Shown here piece by piece: positions 26,152-34,399 of a stretch of DNA of 64,000 bases. The notes beneath the pieces were generated by a model. That model worked only from the letters and a program-made list of their open reading frames with translations, was not told where the DNA came from and did not search any database. The stretch lies in the NCBI RefSeq assembly GCF_009805705.1, contig NZ_VSMB01000010.1, positions 101,220 through 165,219 of the forward strand, given 5' to 3'. The stretch is from Ruania rhizosphaerae (GTDB taxonomy: Bacteria > Actinomycetota > Actinomycetes > Actinomycetales > Beutenbergiaceae). The stretch's first letter is position 1. Each line of letters begins with the position of its first letter. The translations under genes and the position numbers were made by a program.

Positions 26152-26862
26152 TCAGCGCGAAGGTGCGGCGGGGCCCGTGTGCCGTGGCTCGCCGGGGCCG
26201 ATCCCGGTGGTGATGAAGTGGAGCAACTGGGCGACGAACTCGTCGGTGCTGACCGCATGCGGGGCGGGGCCGTCGATCTCGGTGACGTGGCTCTCGCGCA
26301 GGACGACGGTGGACAGCGCGGAGATCACGACTCCCGGCACCAGCCGTGCGACGAACGGATCGAGGGCCCCGAAGGACGGATTGGCAAGCAGCTCGGCCGC
26401 CCGCTCCCGTACCTGCGCCTCGACCTGGCGGACGTGCGGGAGCACGGAAGGATGAGACCCGGCGAGGTCGGCGAACTGCCGGAAGGTGGTCACCACATCG
26501 GGGCTGAGCAGGGCGCGGGTGACACGGCCGATGGTCTCGAGCAGGTCGGAACGGCCGAACGCCTCGATCACGGCGCAGTCGTCGACACCCGGGGTCGCGC
26601 CCGGATGCACGAGCTCGGCGAGTGACTCGTGGACGGCCATCGCCACCACGTGGCTGATGGCTTCTTCCTTCGAGGAGAAGTGGTTGAAGAACGTCCGCCG
26701 TGCCACACCCGTCGCCTCAGCCACCTCGTCGATGGTGAAACCGTCGACACCGCGCTCGCGGGCGAAGGTGAAGGCGTCGCGTGCAAGCTGGGCGCGGGTC
26801 TGTGCCCGCTTGCGCTCGCGCAGACCAGGGGAGGAGTGCGCAGAGGTGGGGGCCGTCGTCAC
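26152..26862 (-). CDS. TetR/AcrR-family transcriptional repressor of the MMPL operon
   Basis: A TetR-type regulator of 236 residues from GTG 26862 (VTTAPTSAHSSP). The helix-turn-helix is clear (FTIDEVAEATGVARRTFFNHF, about 43-63 from this start) followed by the family's helical ligand-binding region. Further upstream starts (ATG 26901, GTG 26922) would place a strong palindrome inside the gene, so the GTG just after AGGA is preferred, though spacing to that site is short. Likely controls itself and the exporter downstream. Confidence 0.85.
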   Translation of the reverse strand: MTTAPTSAHSSPGLRERKRAQTRAQLARDAFTFARERGVDGFTIDEVAEATGVARRTFFNHFSSKEEAISHVVAMAVHESLAELVHPGATPGVDDCAVIEAFGRSDLLETIGRVTRALLSPDVVTTFRQFADLAGSHPSVLPHVRQVEAQVRERAAELLANPSFGALDPFVARLVPGVVISALSTVVLRESHVTEIDGPAPHAVSTDEFVAQLLHFITTGIGPGEPRHTGPAAPSR

Positions 26863-26882
26863 TCCTCGACTGTCACATGAAA

Positions 26883-26914
26883 GTGCACAGAGTGCAATCA
26901 TGCACTGTGTGCAC
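26883..26914. promoter_or_regulatory. Palindromic operator upstream of tetR-mmpL
   Basis: Two 14-base arms, GTGCACAGAGTGCA (26883-26896) and TGCACTGTGTGCAC (26901-26914), around ATCA, with a single mismatched pair. This size and position suit a TetR dimer-pair site. It lies 21 bases before GTG 26862 and about 45 bases before the divergent gene at 26959. Confidence 0.65.
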
Positions 26915-26958
26915 CTCGTCACAGGTGCGCTGCTCCGTGGACGCGGGACAATAGGCGC

Positions 26959-27741
26959 ATGAGCATGATTCCTCCCGTCGCCGTGGGCGGCATGACTGAT
27001 CCGGACGAGCCCAGCAGATTGAGTTATGCGGGCCTGTACGTGGCGGCGGATCGTGAGCGCGTGCTGACCGCGCTCGGTGAGCTCGGGTTCACCGGCTGGG
27101 TGGGGCCGCAGGAATCCCGATGGGTCCTGGTGATCGCCGCCAACGCACGCGGCGCCGTCGCCTCCAGGAAGCGCACGATCGATGCCCTGGCGCGAGATGC
27201 GGCAGGGCAGTTGCAGGCAGTAGTGCTCGCTGCCGAGGTGGACCGGGAGAGACGGCTGCGCCTGTTCGGCTACGACAGTGACGGTGAGCGCGTGCGCTAC
27301 GACAGCAACCCGCCCGAGGGGGAGGTGCCGGAGGCCGAGATCACCCTGGACGAGTTCGGTGAACCCGTCATGTCCGGCGACGCCTTCAGCGAGCTCGACG
27401 GTGAGGAGATCGCAGCAGGGCTGCTGGAGCTGTGCCAGGTGGGAGGTCCCGCTGACGGTGACGCCGGCAAGGACACGTCCGTAGCACTCGCCGACTTGCT
27501 CGAGGAAGAGCTGGGCGAGTCCACGAACGAGTCCGAACGGATCAAGGCTGTGGCCCGGGCGCTGAAGCTGCCCACCTGGATCGTCGCCTCGGCCTCACTA
27601 CCCAAGCGTGTCCCCGGCGGTCCGGACAAGGACGAGGTCACCTATCTCGGGCGTGGAAAGCAGGGCGCCGCCGGCCGGTTGGCGGCAGCCTGGACCAACC
27701 GGGTCCGCAAGAAGGCGAAGGATCCCGAGGACCGTCGTTGA
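26959..27741 (+). CDS. Conserved-looking cytoplasmic protein of unknown function
   Basis: A 260-residue soluble, acidic protein with no signal or membrane helix. From ATG 26959 (MSMIPPVAVGG); ATG 26992 (MTDPDEPSRLS) is an alternative. Residues 17-95 (AGLYVAADRERVLTALGELGF...) may be one alpha/beta domain, a middle region is acidic, and the C-terminus is basic (NRVRKKAKDPEDRR). No family recognised. GACAAT six bases upstream of the ATG may be a leaderless -10. It faces the TetR operator, which could affect it too. Its stop abuts the convergent phospholipase stop with no spacer. Confidence 0.7.
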   Translation: MSMIPPVAVGGMTDPDEPSRLSYAGLYVAADRERVLTALGELGFTGWVGPQESRWVLVIAANARGAVASRKRTIDALARDAAGQLQAVVLAAEVDRERRLRLFGYDSDGERVRYDSNPPEGEVPEAEITLDEFGEPVMSGDAFSELDGEEIAAGLLELCQVGGPADGDAGKDTSVALADLLEEELGESTNESERIKAVARALKLPTWIVASASLPKRVPGGPDKDEVTYLGRGKQGAAGRLAAAWTNRVRKKAKDPEDRR

Positions 27742-29001
27742 TTACAGCAGCGGGCCGAAGGGTTTGATCAGTTGCTCCAGCGCGCGGGTGATCGTCCGCC
27801 GCTGGTTCCACTGCTTCAGCGTGAGGCGCTGGGCATTCGTCAGATCCGTGTCGAAGACCTGCTCCATGTGCTCGGCGGTGCCGTCGTCGAAGATCTCGAG
27901 GTTGACCTCGAAGTTGCCCGTCATCGACATCCGGTCGATGTTCGCCGTGCCGATCGTGGACCAGCGCCCGTCCACCGTCATCGTCTTGGCGTGGACCATC
28001 GCGCCGCGGAAGAGCCACAGCTCCACACCCGCTTCCAGCAACGTGGCGTAGTAGGTGCGGGCAGCCCAGTCGGCGATCACGTGGTTGGAGACCTTCGGAA
28101 CGAGCACCCTCACCGTGACGCCGCGCTGAGCAGCGTTGACGAGGGCGTTGAGGATCTCGCGGTCCGGGATGAAGTAGGCCTGGGTGATGTAGATGTGGTG
28201 CTGGGCGCGGTCCATGGCCTGCAGGTAGAGCGCCCGGATAGGGAACAGCATCCGGCTCGGAGCGTTCTCCGCGCCGCGGATGCGGGCCTCCCAGGCGCGG
28301 GCGCCGCGATCGGGCAGCTTCGGGTGGCGCTTCTTGCGGTGCTCGTTCCAGAAGTCGACGAAGGAGTCCTCGAGCTCCCACACCGACGGACCCGCGAGGC
28401 GCGCGTGGGTGTCGCGCCACTGGGTGGCGTACAGGGAGCCGATGTTGTAGCCGCCGACGTACCCGACGGCGCTGTCGACGATGAGCAGCTTGCGGTGATC
28501 GCGGCCCGTCTTGCGTATGTTCATCGTCAGCAGCCCTGGGCGGAAGAACGGGAACCAGAGCACGTGCAGCGTGGGCAGGTCCGGGAGTCTCTTGAACCGC
28601 GGGTCGACCACCAGGTTGCCCCAGGAGTCGACGACGACGTACACGTCGACTCCGCGACGCGCGGCGGCGATGAGTTCGTCCTTGAACTCCTGACCGACCT
28701 CGTCCGCCTTCCAGATGAAGGTCTCGAAGTACACCGTCTGCTCAGCGCCGCGGATCGACTCCAGCATCGCGTCATAGACATGCTGACCGAAGGTGTAGAC
28801 CGTGACCTCGTCATCGTCGGAGACCGGCATGGTCTTCGGCGGGGTACGCGGGAACTCCCCACCCGGTGGGTCCCGTCGCTTGCGCAACCTGTCCACCGTC
28901 ATCACGACGGCGACGGCCGTCCCGTGCAGAATCGTCGCCGCTGCGAGCCACCAGGCCAGCATGCGCCGACCCCGACGGATCGTCTCACCCACCCTCGACA
29001 T
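27742..29001 (-). CDS. Phospholipase D-family protein, cardiolipin synthase-like
   Basis: Two HKD active-site motifs are complete in the 419-residue protein: His169-x-Lys171-x4-Asp176 and His337-x-Lys339-x4-Asp344. A hydrophobic N-terminal helix (about 14-36) anchors it in the membrane. These features match cardiolipin synthase / phosphatidyltransferases of bacteria, though other PLD-type lipid or nuclease activities cannot be excluded. The usual second N-terminal membrane helix of ClsA is not seen. The start is supported by a leaderless -10. Confidence 0.88.
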   Translation of the reverse strand: MSRVGETIRRGRRMLAWWLAAATILHGTAVAVVMTVDRLRKRRDPPGGEFPRTPPKTMPVSDDDEVTVYTFGQHVYDAMLESIRGAEQTVYFETFIWKADEVGQEFKDELIAAARRGVDVYVVVDSWGNLVVDPRFKRLPDLPTLHVLWFPFFRPGLLTMNIRKTGRDHRKLLIVDSAVGYVGGYNIGSLYATQWRDTHARLAGPSVWELEDSFVDFWNEHRKKRHPKLPDRGARAWEARIRGAENAPSRMLFPIRALYLQAMDRAQHHIYITQAYFIPDREILNALVNAAQRGVTVRVLVPKVSNHVIADWAARTYYATLLEAGVELWLFRGAMVHAKTMTVDGRWSTIGTANIDRMSMTGNFEVNLEIFDDGTAEHMEQVFDTDLTNAQRLTLKQWNQRRTITRALEQLIKPFGPLL

Positions 29002-29007
29002 GGCCTC

Positions 29008-29013
29008 ACCGTA
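29008..29013 (-). promoter_or_regulatory. Candidate leaderless -10 of the phospholipase D gene
   Basis: On the minus strand TACGGT ends 6 bases before ATG 29001, with no ribosome site in between. Confidence 0.45.
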
Positions 29014-29050
29014 CCTGCCTGGGCGCGCTCGGTGTCGGGCGGGCTCGCGC

Positions 29051-29845
29051 TCAGAGCGCAGTGAAGAGCAGCGTCCGGCCGGTGCGCCCGGTCACCCACT
29101 CTGCCCGCACCCCATACACCCGGGCGATGAGGTCGGGGGTGAGCACGTCCGCCGGCGCACCGGCTGCGGCCACCTCCCCCTGATGCAGTACGAGTACCTG
29201 GTCGCAGGCGTGGGCAGCGTGGGCGAGATCGTGCAGGGCCATCAGCACACCGGTGCCGGCGTCGGCCACCTCACGGACGAGCGCGAGCATCGCCAGCTGT
29301 GCGGCGACGTCGAGGTGATTGGTCGGTTCGTCCAGCAGCAGCAGTCGCGGCTGCTGTGCGAGCGCCCGGGCGAGCTGGACGCGTTGGCGCTCACCACCGG
29401 AGAGAGTGGCGAAGTCCCGATCGGCGAGCTGGGCCGCCCCCGACCGGGTCAGGCACTCCTGCGCCAGGGCGAGATCCGCCGGGGAGTCGCCGCCGAACGG
29501 CCCGCGGTGGGGGATCCGGCCCAGCAGCACCACGTCGCGCGCGCTGAGGGTGATCTCGGCGTGGGCCTCCTGCTCCACGAACGCCATCGCCTGTGCCCGG
29601 GTGCGGCGGCTGAGCTCGCGGGCGTCGGTGCCGTCCAGGCGCAGCAGCCCGGCGCTCGGGGGGAGGGCACCGATCAGCACCCGCAGCAGCGTGGACTTCC
29701 CGGACCCGTTCGGACCGAGGATCCCGGTCACCTCACCGGCGCGCAGGCTCAGCGAGACCTCCCGCAGCAGCTCGGCGGACTCGACCCGGTAGCCCAGACC
29801 CTCGGCCGTCAGGTCCGCGACCTCGATCTCCGGTGGGGCGCTCAT
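29051..29845 (-). CDS. ABC importer ATPase, FecE type (candidate F420-0 transporter)
   Basis: A 264-residue ATPase with Walker A GPNGSGKST, signature LSGGERQRVQLARAL and Walker B LLLLDEPTNHLD, then the switch His in ALHDLAHA. It resembles the ATPases of iron-siderophore/cobalamin importers. Start is ATG 29845, which overlaps the permease stop by four bases; the open frame above it is a shadow of the permease. Last gene of a binding protein-permease-ATPase operon. The operon type matches a proposed actinobacterial F420-0 transporter, see the binding protein. Confidence 0.88.
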   Translation of the reverse strand: MSAPPEIEVADLTAEGLGYRVESAELLREVSLSLRAGEVTGILGPNGSGKSTLLRVLIGALPPSAGLLRLDGTDARELSRRTRAQAMAFVEQEAHAEITLSARDVVLLGRIPHRGPFGGDSPADLALAQECLTRSGAAQLADRDFATLSGGERQRVQLARALAQQPRLLLLDEPTNHLDVAAQLAMLALVREVADAGTGVLMALHDLAHAAHACDQVLVLHQGEVAAAGAPADVLTPDLIARVYGVRAEWVTGRTGRTLLFTAL

Positions 29846-31020
29846 GAGGCTCCCCGGTTGCGTAGCAGCAGCCAGGCGAACACCGGCGCCCCGATCGCGG
29901 CCGTGAGGATGCCCACGGGGACTTCGGAGGGTTCGAAGATCGTTCGCGCCCCGGTATCGGCCCACACGAGGAAGATGGCTCCGCCCAGCGCGGCCAGCGG
30001 CAGCAACCGCACGTGCCGCGCGCCCACCAGCAGGCGCACCACGTGCGGCAGCACCAGGCCCACGAAGCCGATCGATCCGCTGACGCTCACCAGGGCACCG
30101 GTGAGCAACGCCGTCAGGGTCAGCAGCAGCCATCGGGTGCGCGGCACGTGCACGCCGAGAGAGGTGGCTGCCGTGTCGCCGAAGGCGAAGGCGTCCAGGC
30201 TGCGCCCGTGCGCGAGCACCAGCGCTCCGATGATCACGACGGCGGCCCCTGAGATGGCCACGGACGTCCAGGCGGCCGCGGCGAGGGATCCCATCAGCCA
30301 GTTGATGATCTCCCGGTAGGAGTCACCCTGGGCGGTGGAGAAGATCACGAAGGAGACCAGCGCCGAGCAGGCCTGGGCCACGGCGATCCCGGCCAGGATG
30401 GTGCGCGCAGGCGTGAGCCGGCCACCGATCCCGGCCAGGGCGAGTGTGGCGCCGAGGGCGAGGAGCGCGCCGGCGAAGGCGGCGATGGGCAGGGCGATGG
30501 CGACGCCCAGCAGCAGCACTGCCACAGCACCGAGCGCGGCTCCGGAGGAGACCCCGAGCAGATACGGATCGGCCAGCGGGTTGCGGGTGATCGCCTGCAT
30601 CACCGCACCGCACAGCGCCAGGCCCGCGCCGACGCAGGTCGCGGTGAGCAGCCGGGGGGCGCGCCCCTGCCACACGATCGCGTCGCGGATGGTGGTGAGC
30701 GGGTTCTCGGCCGGGGTGATCGGGACACCGCGCTCGGCGAGCCAGGTGAGGCTGTGGTGCCAGGCGCTGCCGAGCACGTCGGCCGGAGTGATTGCGGCCG
30801 GGCCGATGGTCAGCGCGATCAGCACCGACCCCAGCAACAGGCCGAGCCCGAGCAGGATCCACAGGCCCAGGCTTCCGCGTCCCGGGGTGGGCGTAGGCGG
30901 TCGGGTATCCGTGGGCGCCGGGGCAGCGAGGGCTGGCGCCACCCCCTCCTCGCGCACTGGGGCGGACCGGCGATCCTCGGAGGTTCGCCGGTCCGTCCTG
31001 GTGGTGCCGGGGCTGGTCAC
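29842..31020 (-). CDS. ABC importer permease, FecCD family
   Basis: A 392-residue membrane protein with about ten helices and the family motifs WQGRAPRLL, AVMQAITRNPLADPYLLGVSSGAALGA (shown in part) and GLVLPHVVRLL. The N-terminal 50 residues are Pro/Thr rich and cytoplasmic. Start GTG at 31020 overlaps the binding-protein stop by four bases (GTGA). It forms the homodimeric channel for the ligand delivered by the binding protein. Confidence 0.88.
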   Translation of the reverse strand: MTSPGTTRTDRRTSEDRRSAPVREEGVAPALAAPAPTDTRPPTPTPGRGSLGLWILLGLGLLLGSVLIALTIGPAAITPADVLGSAWHHSLTWLAERGVPITPAENPLTTIRDAIVWQGRAPRLLTATCVGAGLALCGAVMQAITRNPLADPYLLGVSSGAALGAVAVLLLGVAIALPIAAFAGALLALGATLALAGIGGRLTPARTILAGIAVAQACSALVSFVIFSTAQGDSYREIINWLMGSLAAAAWTSVAISGAAVVIIGALVLAHGRSLDAFAFGDTAATSLGVHVPRTRWLLLTLTALLTGALVSVSGSIGFVGLVLPHVVRLLVGARHVRLLPLAALGGAIFLVWADTGARTIFEPSEVPVGILTAAIGAPVFAWLLLRNRGAS

Positions 31021-32042
31021 GCGCCCGCCATCGCCTGTTCCAGCTCGGCCAGTTGAGCGGCGAGGTCTGCCGCGGCACCGACGCTGCGCATCCCGGCCTC
31101 ACTGGCCGGGAACGGCACGATCAGGTAGCGCTCCTCCTGGACTGCTGGCAGCACGGCAGTGGTTGGGGTGGACTCGAGCACCTCGATCTTGTGGTCGGCG
31201 GTGTTCCAGGCGGAGTCCACGAGCACGATCACGTCGGGGTTCGCATCGGCGATCGCCTCCCACGAGGCGGAGGTCCAGGTCTCCTCGGTTCCGGCCATGA
31301 TGTTGGTGAGCCCGGCGGTCTCCATCAGCAGCTGCGGGGCACCGATCCCGGCGCCGACGAAGGGAGTATCCGAGCCGGAGGAGTACCACAGTGCGGTGAG
31401 ACCGGCGTCGGAGGCCTCGATCTGGTCGAGCTGGGTTTGCTGGTCGGCCACCAGATCGGCGGCTGCGTCGGGGGCGCCGAGCAGGTCTCCGGCCTCGGTG
31501 ATCGAGGCGAAGACGTCCTCGAAGGTGAGCGGGTTGGGCTGATACTCGGGCTCCTGGCAGGCGGCGGGGGAGACATAGGTGGCGATACCGAGCTGCTGCA
31601 GGTCGGCTCGCTCACCGGCGCCGTCGGCGGAGAAGTTCGACTCCCAGCCGGCGAACACGAAGTCCGGTTCGGTCTCCAGCACCACCTCTTCGGACGGCGC
31701 CCGCTCGGCCAGGATCGGAACGTCGGCGCCCGCCTCGGTCAGGTTCTCGGGGAGGGGACCATCGGAGAATGCAGTGCCGACGAGGCGGTCTCCCAGGCCG
31801 AGGGCGAGGACCATCTCCGTGGAGGTCGACTTGATCGTCACGATCCGCTCTGGCGCCTCAGTCACGGTGACTTCGGAGCCGCAGTTGTCCACCGTGACGG
31901 GGTAGGTGCTGACGTCAGCGGAGGTGGCGCTGGAACCGGTGGACTCGTCAGGCTCAGGGCCGCCGGCGGAGGCGTCCGGTGAGCAGGCGGCAAGGGCAAG
32001 GACGAGGGGGACGCACGCGAGTGCGGATCGGGTCGACGGCAC
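31017..32042 (-). CDS. ABC importer substrate-binding lipoprotein (candidate F420-0-binding protein)
   Basis: A 341-residue lipoprotein with the lipobox LAAC (Cys20) and a Peripla_BP_2 fold. From memory of family members, ERIVTIKSTSTEMVLALGLGDRLVGTAF and ALWYSSGSDTPFVGAGIGAP (pieces of each) resemble the group annotated as the periplasmic component of a proposed F420-0 ABC transporter, rather than siderophore-binding proteins. This rests on recollection, not a search. F420 genes elsewhere in the window make it plausible. Vitamin B12 or heme-type ligands are alternatives. GTG start at 32042. Confidence 0.8.
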   Translation of the reverse strand: MPSTRSALACVPLVLALAACSPDASAGGPEPDESTGSSATSADVSTYPVTVDNCGSEVTVTEAPERIVTIKSTSTEMVLALGLGDRLVGTAFSDGPLPENLTEAGADVPILAERAPSEEVVLETEPDFVFAGWESNFSADGAGERADLQQLGIATYVSPAACQEPEYQPNPLTFEDVFASITEAGDLLGAPDAAADLVADQQTQLDQIEASDAGLTALWYSSGSDTPFVGAGIGAPQLLMETAGLTNIMAGTEETWTSASWEAIADANPDVIVLVDSAWNTADHKIEVLESTPTTAVLPAVQEERYLIVPFPASEAGMRSVGAAADLAAQLAELEQAMAGA

Positions 32043-32111
32043 GGCAGGGACTCCTGGGCAGGCAGAGGTCAGATGGTGCGCGGGACCCTCCGGCCAGATC
32101 GGGCCGGTCGA

Positions 32112-32133
32112 CCCGGGACAAGTCAGTCCCGGG
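32112..32133 (-). promoter_or_regulatory. Leader hairpin upstream of the binding-protein gene
   Basis: CCCGGGAC (32112-32119) and GTCCCGGG (32126-32133) form a perfect 8-bp stem with a 6-base loop, about 70 bases before the GTG. The leader lacks cobalamin riboswitch hallmarks. Confidence 0.4.
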
Positions 32134-32148
32134 GTGTCCGTACCGGGC

Positions 32149-32154
32149 AGTCTA
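32149..32154 (-). promoter_or_regulatory. Candidate -10 of the FecBCD-type operon
   Basis: TAGACT on the minus strand fits TANNNT, giving a leader of about 100 bases that includes the hairpin at 32112-32133. No clear -35. Confidence 0.35.
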
Positions 32155-32176
32155 GCGCGGTGCCCGCCGACGGCGG

Positions 32177-32992
32177 TCAGTCACCTGGACGTTCGATCGT
32201 GACCTCGAGCTCGTCACCATCGTCTGTGGTGACAGTGGCCGTATCACTGAGCTGCACTGCGTCTGGGAACCAGACCAGGAACCAGCCGTCCATCACGCTG
32301 GCTTGGGCGAAGCTACCGTTCTCGGTGTTGAGCTCGACGGCCTCGACGTTGTTGCCCACGGTGCCGAGGAACACTGTCATCGGACCGTGGTCAGGTGATG
32401 GCTGCCACGGTGTTCCCGTCTGAGCCGTATACAAACCATCGTCGTCGGATGGCCAGATCTGGGCGCTCGGACCCGGGTCGTAGCTTTCGATGTGCGGGCG
32501 GTACCCCGAGTCGAACTCGGGATCGGGCAGCAATATGCAGTACTGGTATGCGCCCTCCTCGGATGCCGAGAGAAGGACCTGAAACTCACCGCGTCGTTCG
32601 GCGAGGACTGGCGTTACCTCGGGCGGATCCTCACCACCTGGTGTACCGAAGAACTGGGCTGGACAGATGTTGGTGATCTCGTCCATCTCTGCGGGCCGTA
32701 GCTCGGTCGGCACCGGTGACCAGTCCGCGTGCGCCGTGGGCGTGTTGTCGTCGCTGAGGGTGATGGCTCCGACGGCGATCAGGCCAGCTGCGGCCGCTCC
32801 AGCGAGGATGCGGCGGGTGGCTGCAGGCGGCTGGTACGGGGTGAGCCTGCGCGCTTCCTCGGCCGTTGTCACGCCCTTCGCGATCCGTGCGTTCACCCGG
32901 TCCAAGAGCGCGTGAGAAGCCCCCTCGGTAGTTTCGGGTGTGGGCGGTTTCAGCGCGCCGACAGCGCGCAGCAGCGTCGACTTCTCACTCAT
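32177..32992 (-). CDS. Putative membrane-bound anti-sigma factor
   Basis: A 271-residue protein from ATG 32992, with GGGGGAC just upstream. It has a cytoplasmic N-terminus of about 60 residues (MSEKSTLLRAVGALKPP...), one membrane helix (RILAGAAAAGLIAVGAITL, about 62-80) and a 190-residue outside domain with two or three Cys. There is no zinc-binding HxxxCxxC of ZAS-type anti-sigma factors, so the assignment rests on layout and on the four-base overlap with the sigma gene. Could instead be an exported effector of the sigma regulon. Confidence 0.6.
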   Translation of the reverse strand: MSEKSTLLRAVGALKPPTPETTEGASHALLDRVNARIAKGVTTAEEARRLTPYQPPAATRRILAGAAAAGLIAVGAITLSDDNTPTAHADWSPVPTELRPAEMDEITNICPAQFFGTPGGEDPPEVTPVLAERRGEFQVLLSASEEGAYQYCILLPDPEFDSGYRPHIESYDPGPSAQIWPSDDDGLYTAQTGTPWQPSPDHGPMTVFLGTVGNNVEAVELNTENGSFAQASVMDGWFLVWFPDAVQLSDTATVTTDDGDELEVTIERPGD

Positions 32993-33495
32993 GTCGTCCC
33001 CCTGGAGTGCGTCGTCCGGTTGAGCAGGTGCAGCAGGCGGCGTCTGGCCCGGAACAGGCGCACCGCGAATGTGGACTTGGTGCATCCCAGCACGGTGGCT
33101 GCTTCGTCGTTGCTCAGCTCGTCCCACGCGACCAGCGAGATGACTTCCTGCTCGGCGCCGGTGAGCCGGTTCCAGGCTGCCGCCAGATCGTGCCGGTCGG
33201 CGATGGCGGTGGCCAGATCGGGCTGATCCTCCTCCGGTTGTTCGTCGATCCGTACTTTCAGCAGGGTCTGACGGTTCTGCGCCCGGAGGTGATTGCGCAG
33301 CACGTTGCGTGCGACGCCGAATAGCCACGGCCGCGCGTTGTCCGGCACGTCGTCAAGTCGACGCCATGCCACCACGAACGTCTCGGCCACGACGTCCTCG
33401 GCTTCCGTCTCGGTGCGGCGGCGGATGAAGGCCAGCAACTCCCGGTGATGCTCCCAGTAGAGAGCCTCGAACCGTCCCTCCGGGCCGGCCTTCAT
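32989..33495 (-). CDS. ECF-subfamily RNA polymerase sigma factor
   Basis: A 168-residue sigma factor with region 2 (FEALYWEHHRELLAFIRRR ... DVVAETFVVAWRR) and region 4 (LTGAEQEVISLVAWDELSNDEAATVLGCTKSTFAVRLFRARRRL, given in pieces), joined by a short linker. The region 4 recognition helix is intact. ATG start with GGGAGGAGG upstream. Cotranscribed with the putative anti-sigma and divergent from a secreted protein gene, which may be its target. Confidence 0.9.
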   Translation of the reverse strand: MKAGPEGRFEALYWEHHRELLAFIRRRTETEAEDVVAETFVVAWRRLDDVPDNARPWLFGVARNVLRNHLRAQNRQTLLKVRIDEQPEEDQPDLATAIADRHDLAAAWNRLTGAEQEVISLVAWDELSNDEAATVLGCTKSTFAVRLFRARRRLLHLLNRTTHSRGTT

Positions 33496-33543
33496 CCGCC
33501 TCCTCCCCGTCCCTTACACCTAGATATGTCCGGCACCTGGGGG

Positions 33544-33569
33544 GTGATTACACACGAGTTTTGTGTCAC
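33544..33569. promoter_or_regulatory. Imperfect palindrome between sigma factor and secreted-protein genes
   Basis: GTGATTACACA and TGTGTCAC arms (with a 3-base slip) flank CGAGTTT in the 150-base divergent region. It could be an operator or part of overlapping promoters; no clear -35/-10 pair was fixed. Confidence 0.25.
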
Positions 33570-33645
33570 GATCAGATCACGCTGGGAGGTGGCCGCAAGG
33601 TTGACCGGATCGCCTCCGCCCCATCCATCACTCGGAGGCATCCCC

Positions 33646-34368
33646 GTGCAGTCATCGACCACAAGCAGAACGCGTGCCCTGACCGTCGCCGTCGCCGGGG
33701 TCGCGCTCGTGGCCAGTTCGGTCATCGCGACCGGATCGCAGGCCACGGCCGAGGAGCACACACCCGCGGTGGACGCCCAGGAGGTACCTGGGGTCGAGTC
33801 GACCGATGCTGAGTGGCTCGCGTGGGCAACAGCACTGGAAGACGAGGTCAGCACCACGGACTGGGCAGCAGACTCGGCTGAGCGCGGGTGTGAGCTGGTA
33901 TCGATCGACATCAGGGACACCACTGTGCCAGAGGGGCAGGGTGCTCCTGCGGGGTTGACGATCCCGATCGTGGAGCGATCGGAGGACTGCACCACCACTG
34001 CGAGCCTGGCACAGACACCCCGGCTGCAGAACCGCACCACGGACGCAACCGCTGCGCTCGCCTCCGCCTGCGCCTCGACCTCCGGGCCAGGGACGATCTG
34101 CCTCACCCGGTCCGGTAGTTACGTGACGTCCTCGTTCACGTACTACGGGTCGTCGAGCCCGAAGGGCTTCGTGCGGCTCTACCAGCGGTCGTCCTCCTCA
34201 GGGTGTGGCACCGGCAGCACGATCGCCACGGGTGGTTCCTACACCTACTCCTACGGCGAGACCCACAGCATCTCCGCCTATGCCGGCTATGGCCACTACT
34301 CAGGTGCCTTCTGGCGCAAGACCACCTTCGGACACACCAACTGGGGCACAGTCTGCGACACGCTCTGA
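33646..34368 (+). CDS. Secreted protein of unknown function
   Basis: A 240-residue protein from GTG 33646 with GGAGG seven bases upstream. It has a signal peptide: basic start, hydrophobic ALTVAVAGVALVASSVIA, and likely cleavage after SQATA. The mature part contains six Cys, and its C-terminal 90 residues are rich in Ser, Thr, Gly and Tyr with aromatic clusters (YGHYSGAFWRKTTFGHTNW), suggesting a small beta-sheet domain. No family recognised. Divergent from the ECF sigma factor. Confidence 0.75.
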   Translation: MQSSTTSRTRALTVAVAGVALVASSVIATGSQATAEEHTPAVDAQEVPGVESTDAEWLAWATALEDEVSTTDWAADSAERGCELVSIDIRDTTVPEGQGAPAGLTIPIVERSEDCTTTASLAQTPRLQNRTTDATAALASACASTSGPGTICLTRSGSYVTSSFTYYGSSSPKGFVRLYQRSSSSGCGTGSTIATGGSYTYSYGETHSISAYAGYGHYSGAFWRKTTFGHTNWGTVCDTL

Positions 34369-34399
34369 GGATGACCCTCGTACATGCCACCATGGGCAC

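Noticed and set aside
32043..32176. Cobalamin riboswitch before the FecBCD-type operon
   Set aside because: No B12-box-like sequence or multi-stem core; only a single hairpin.
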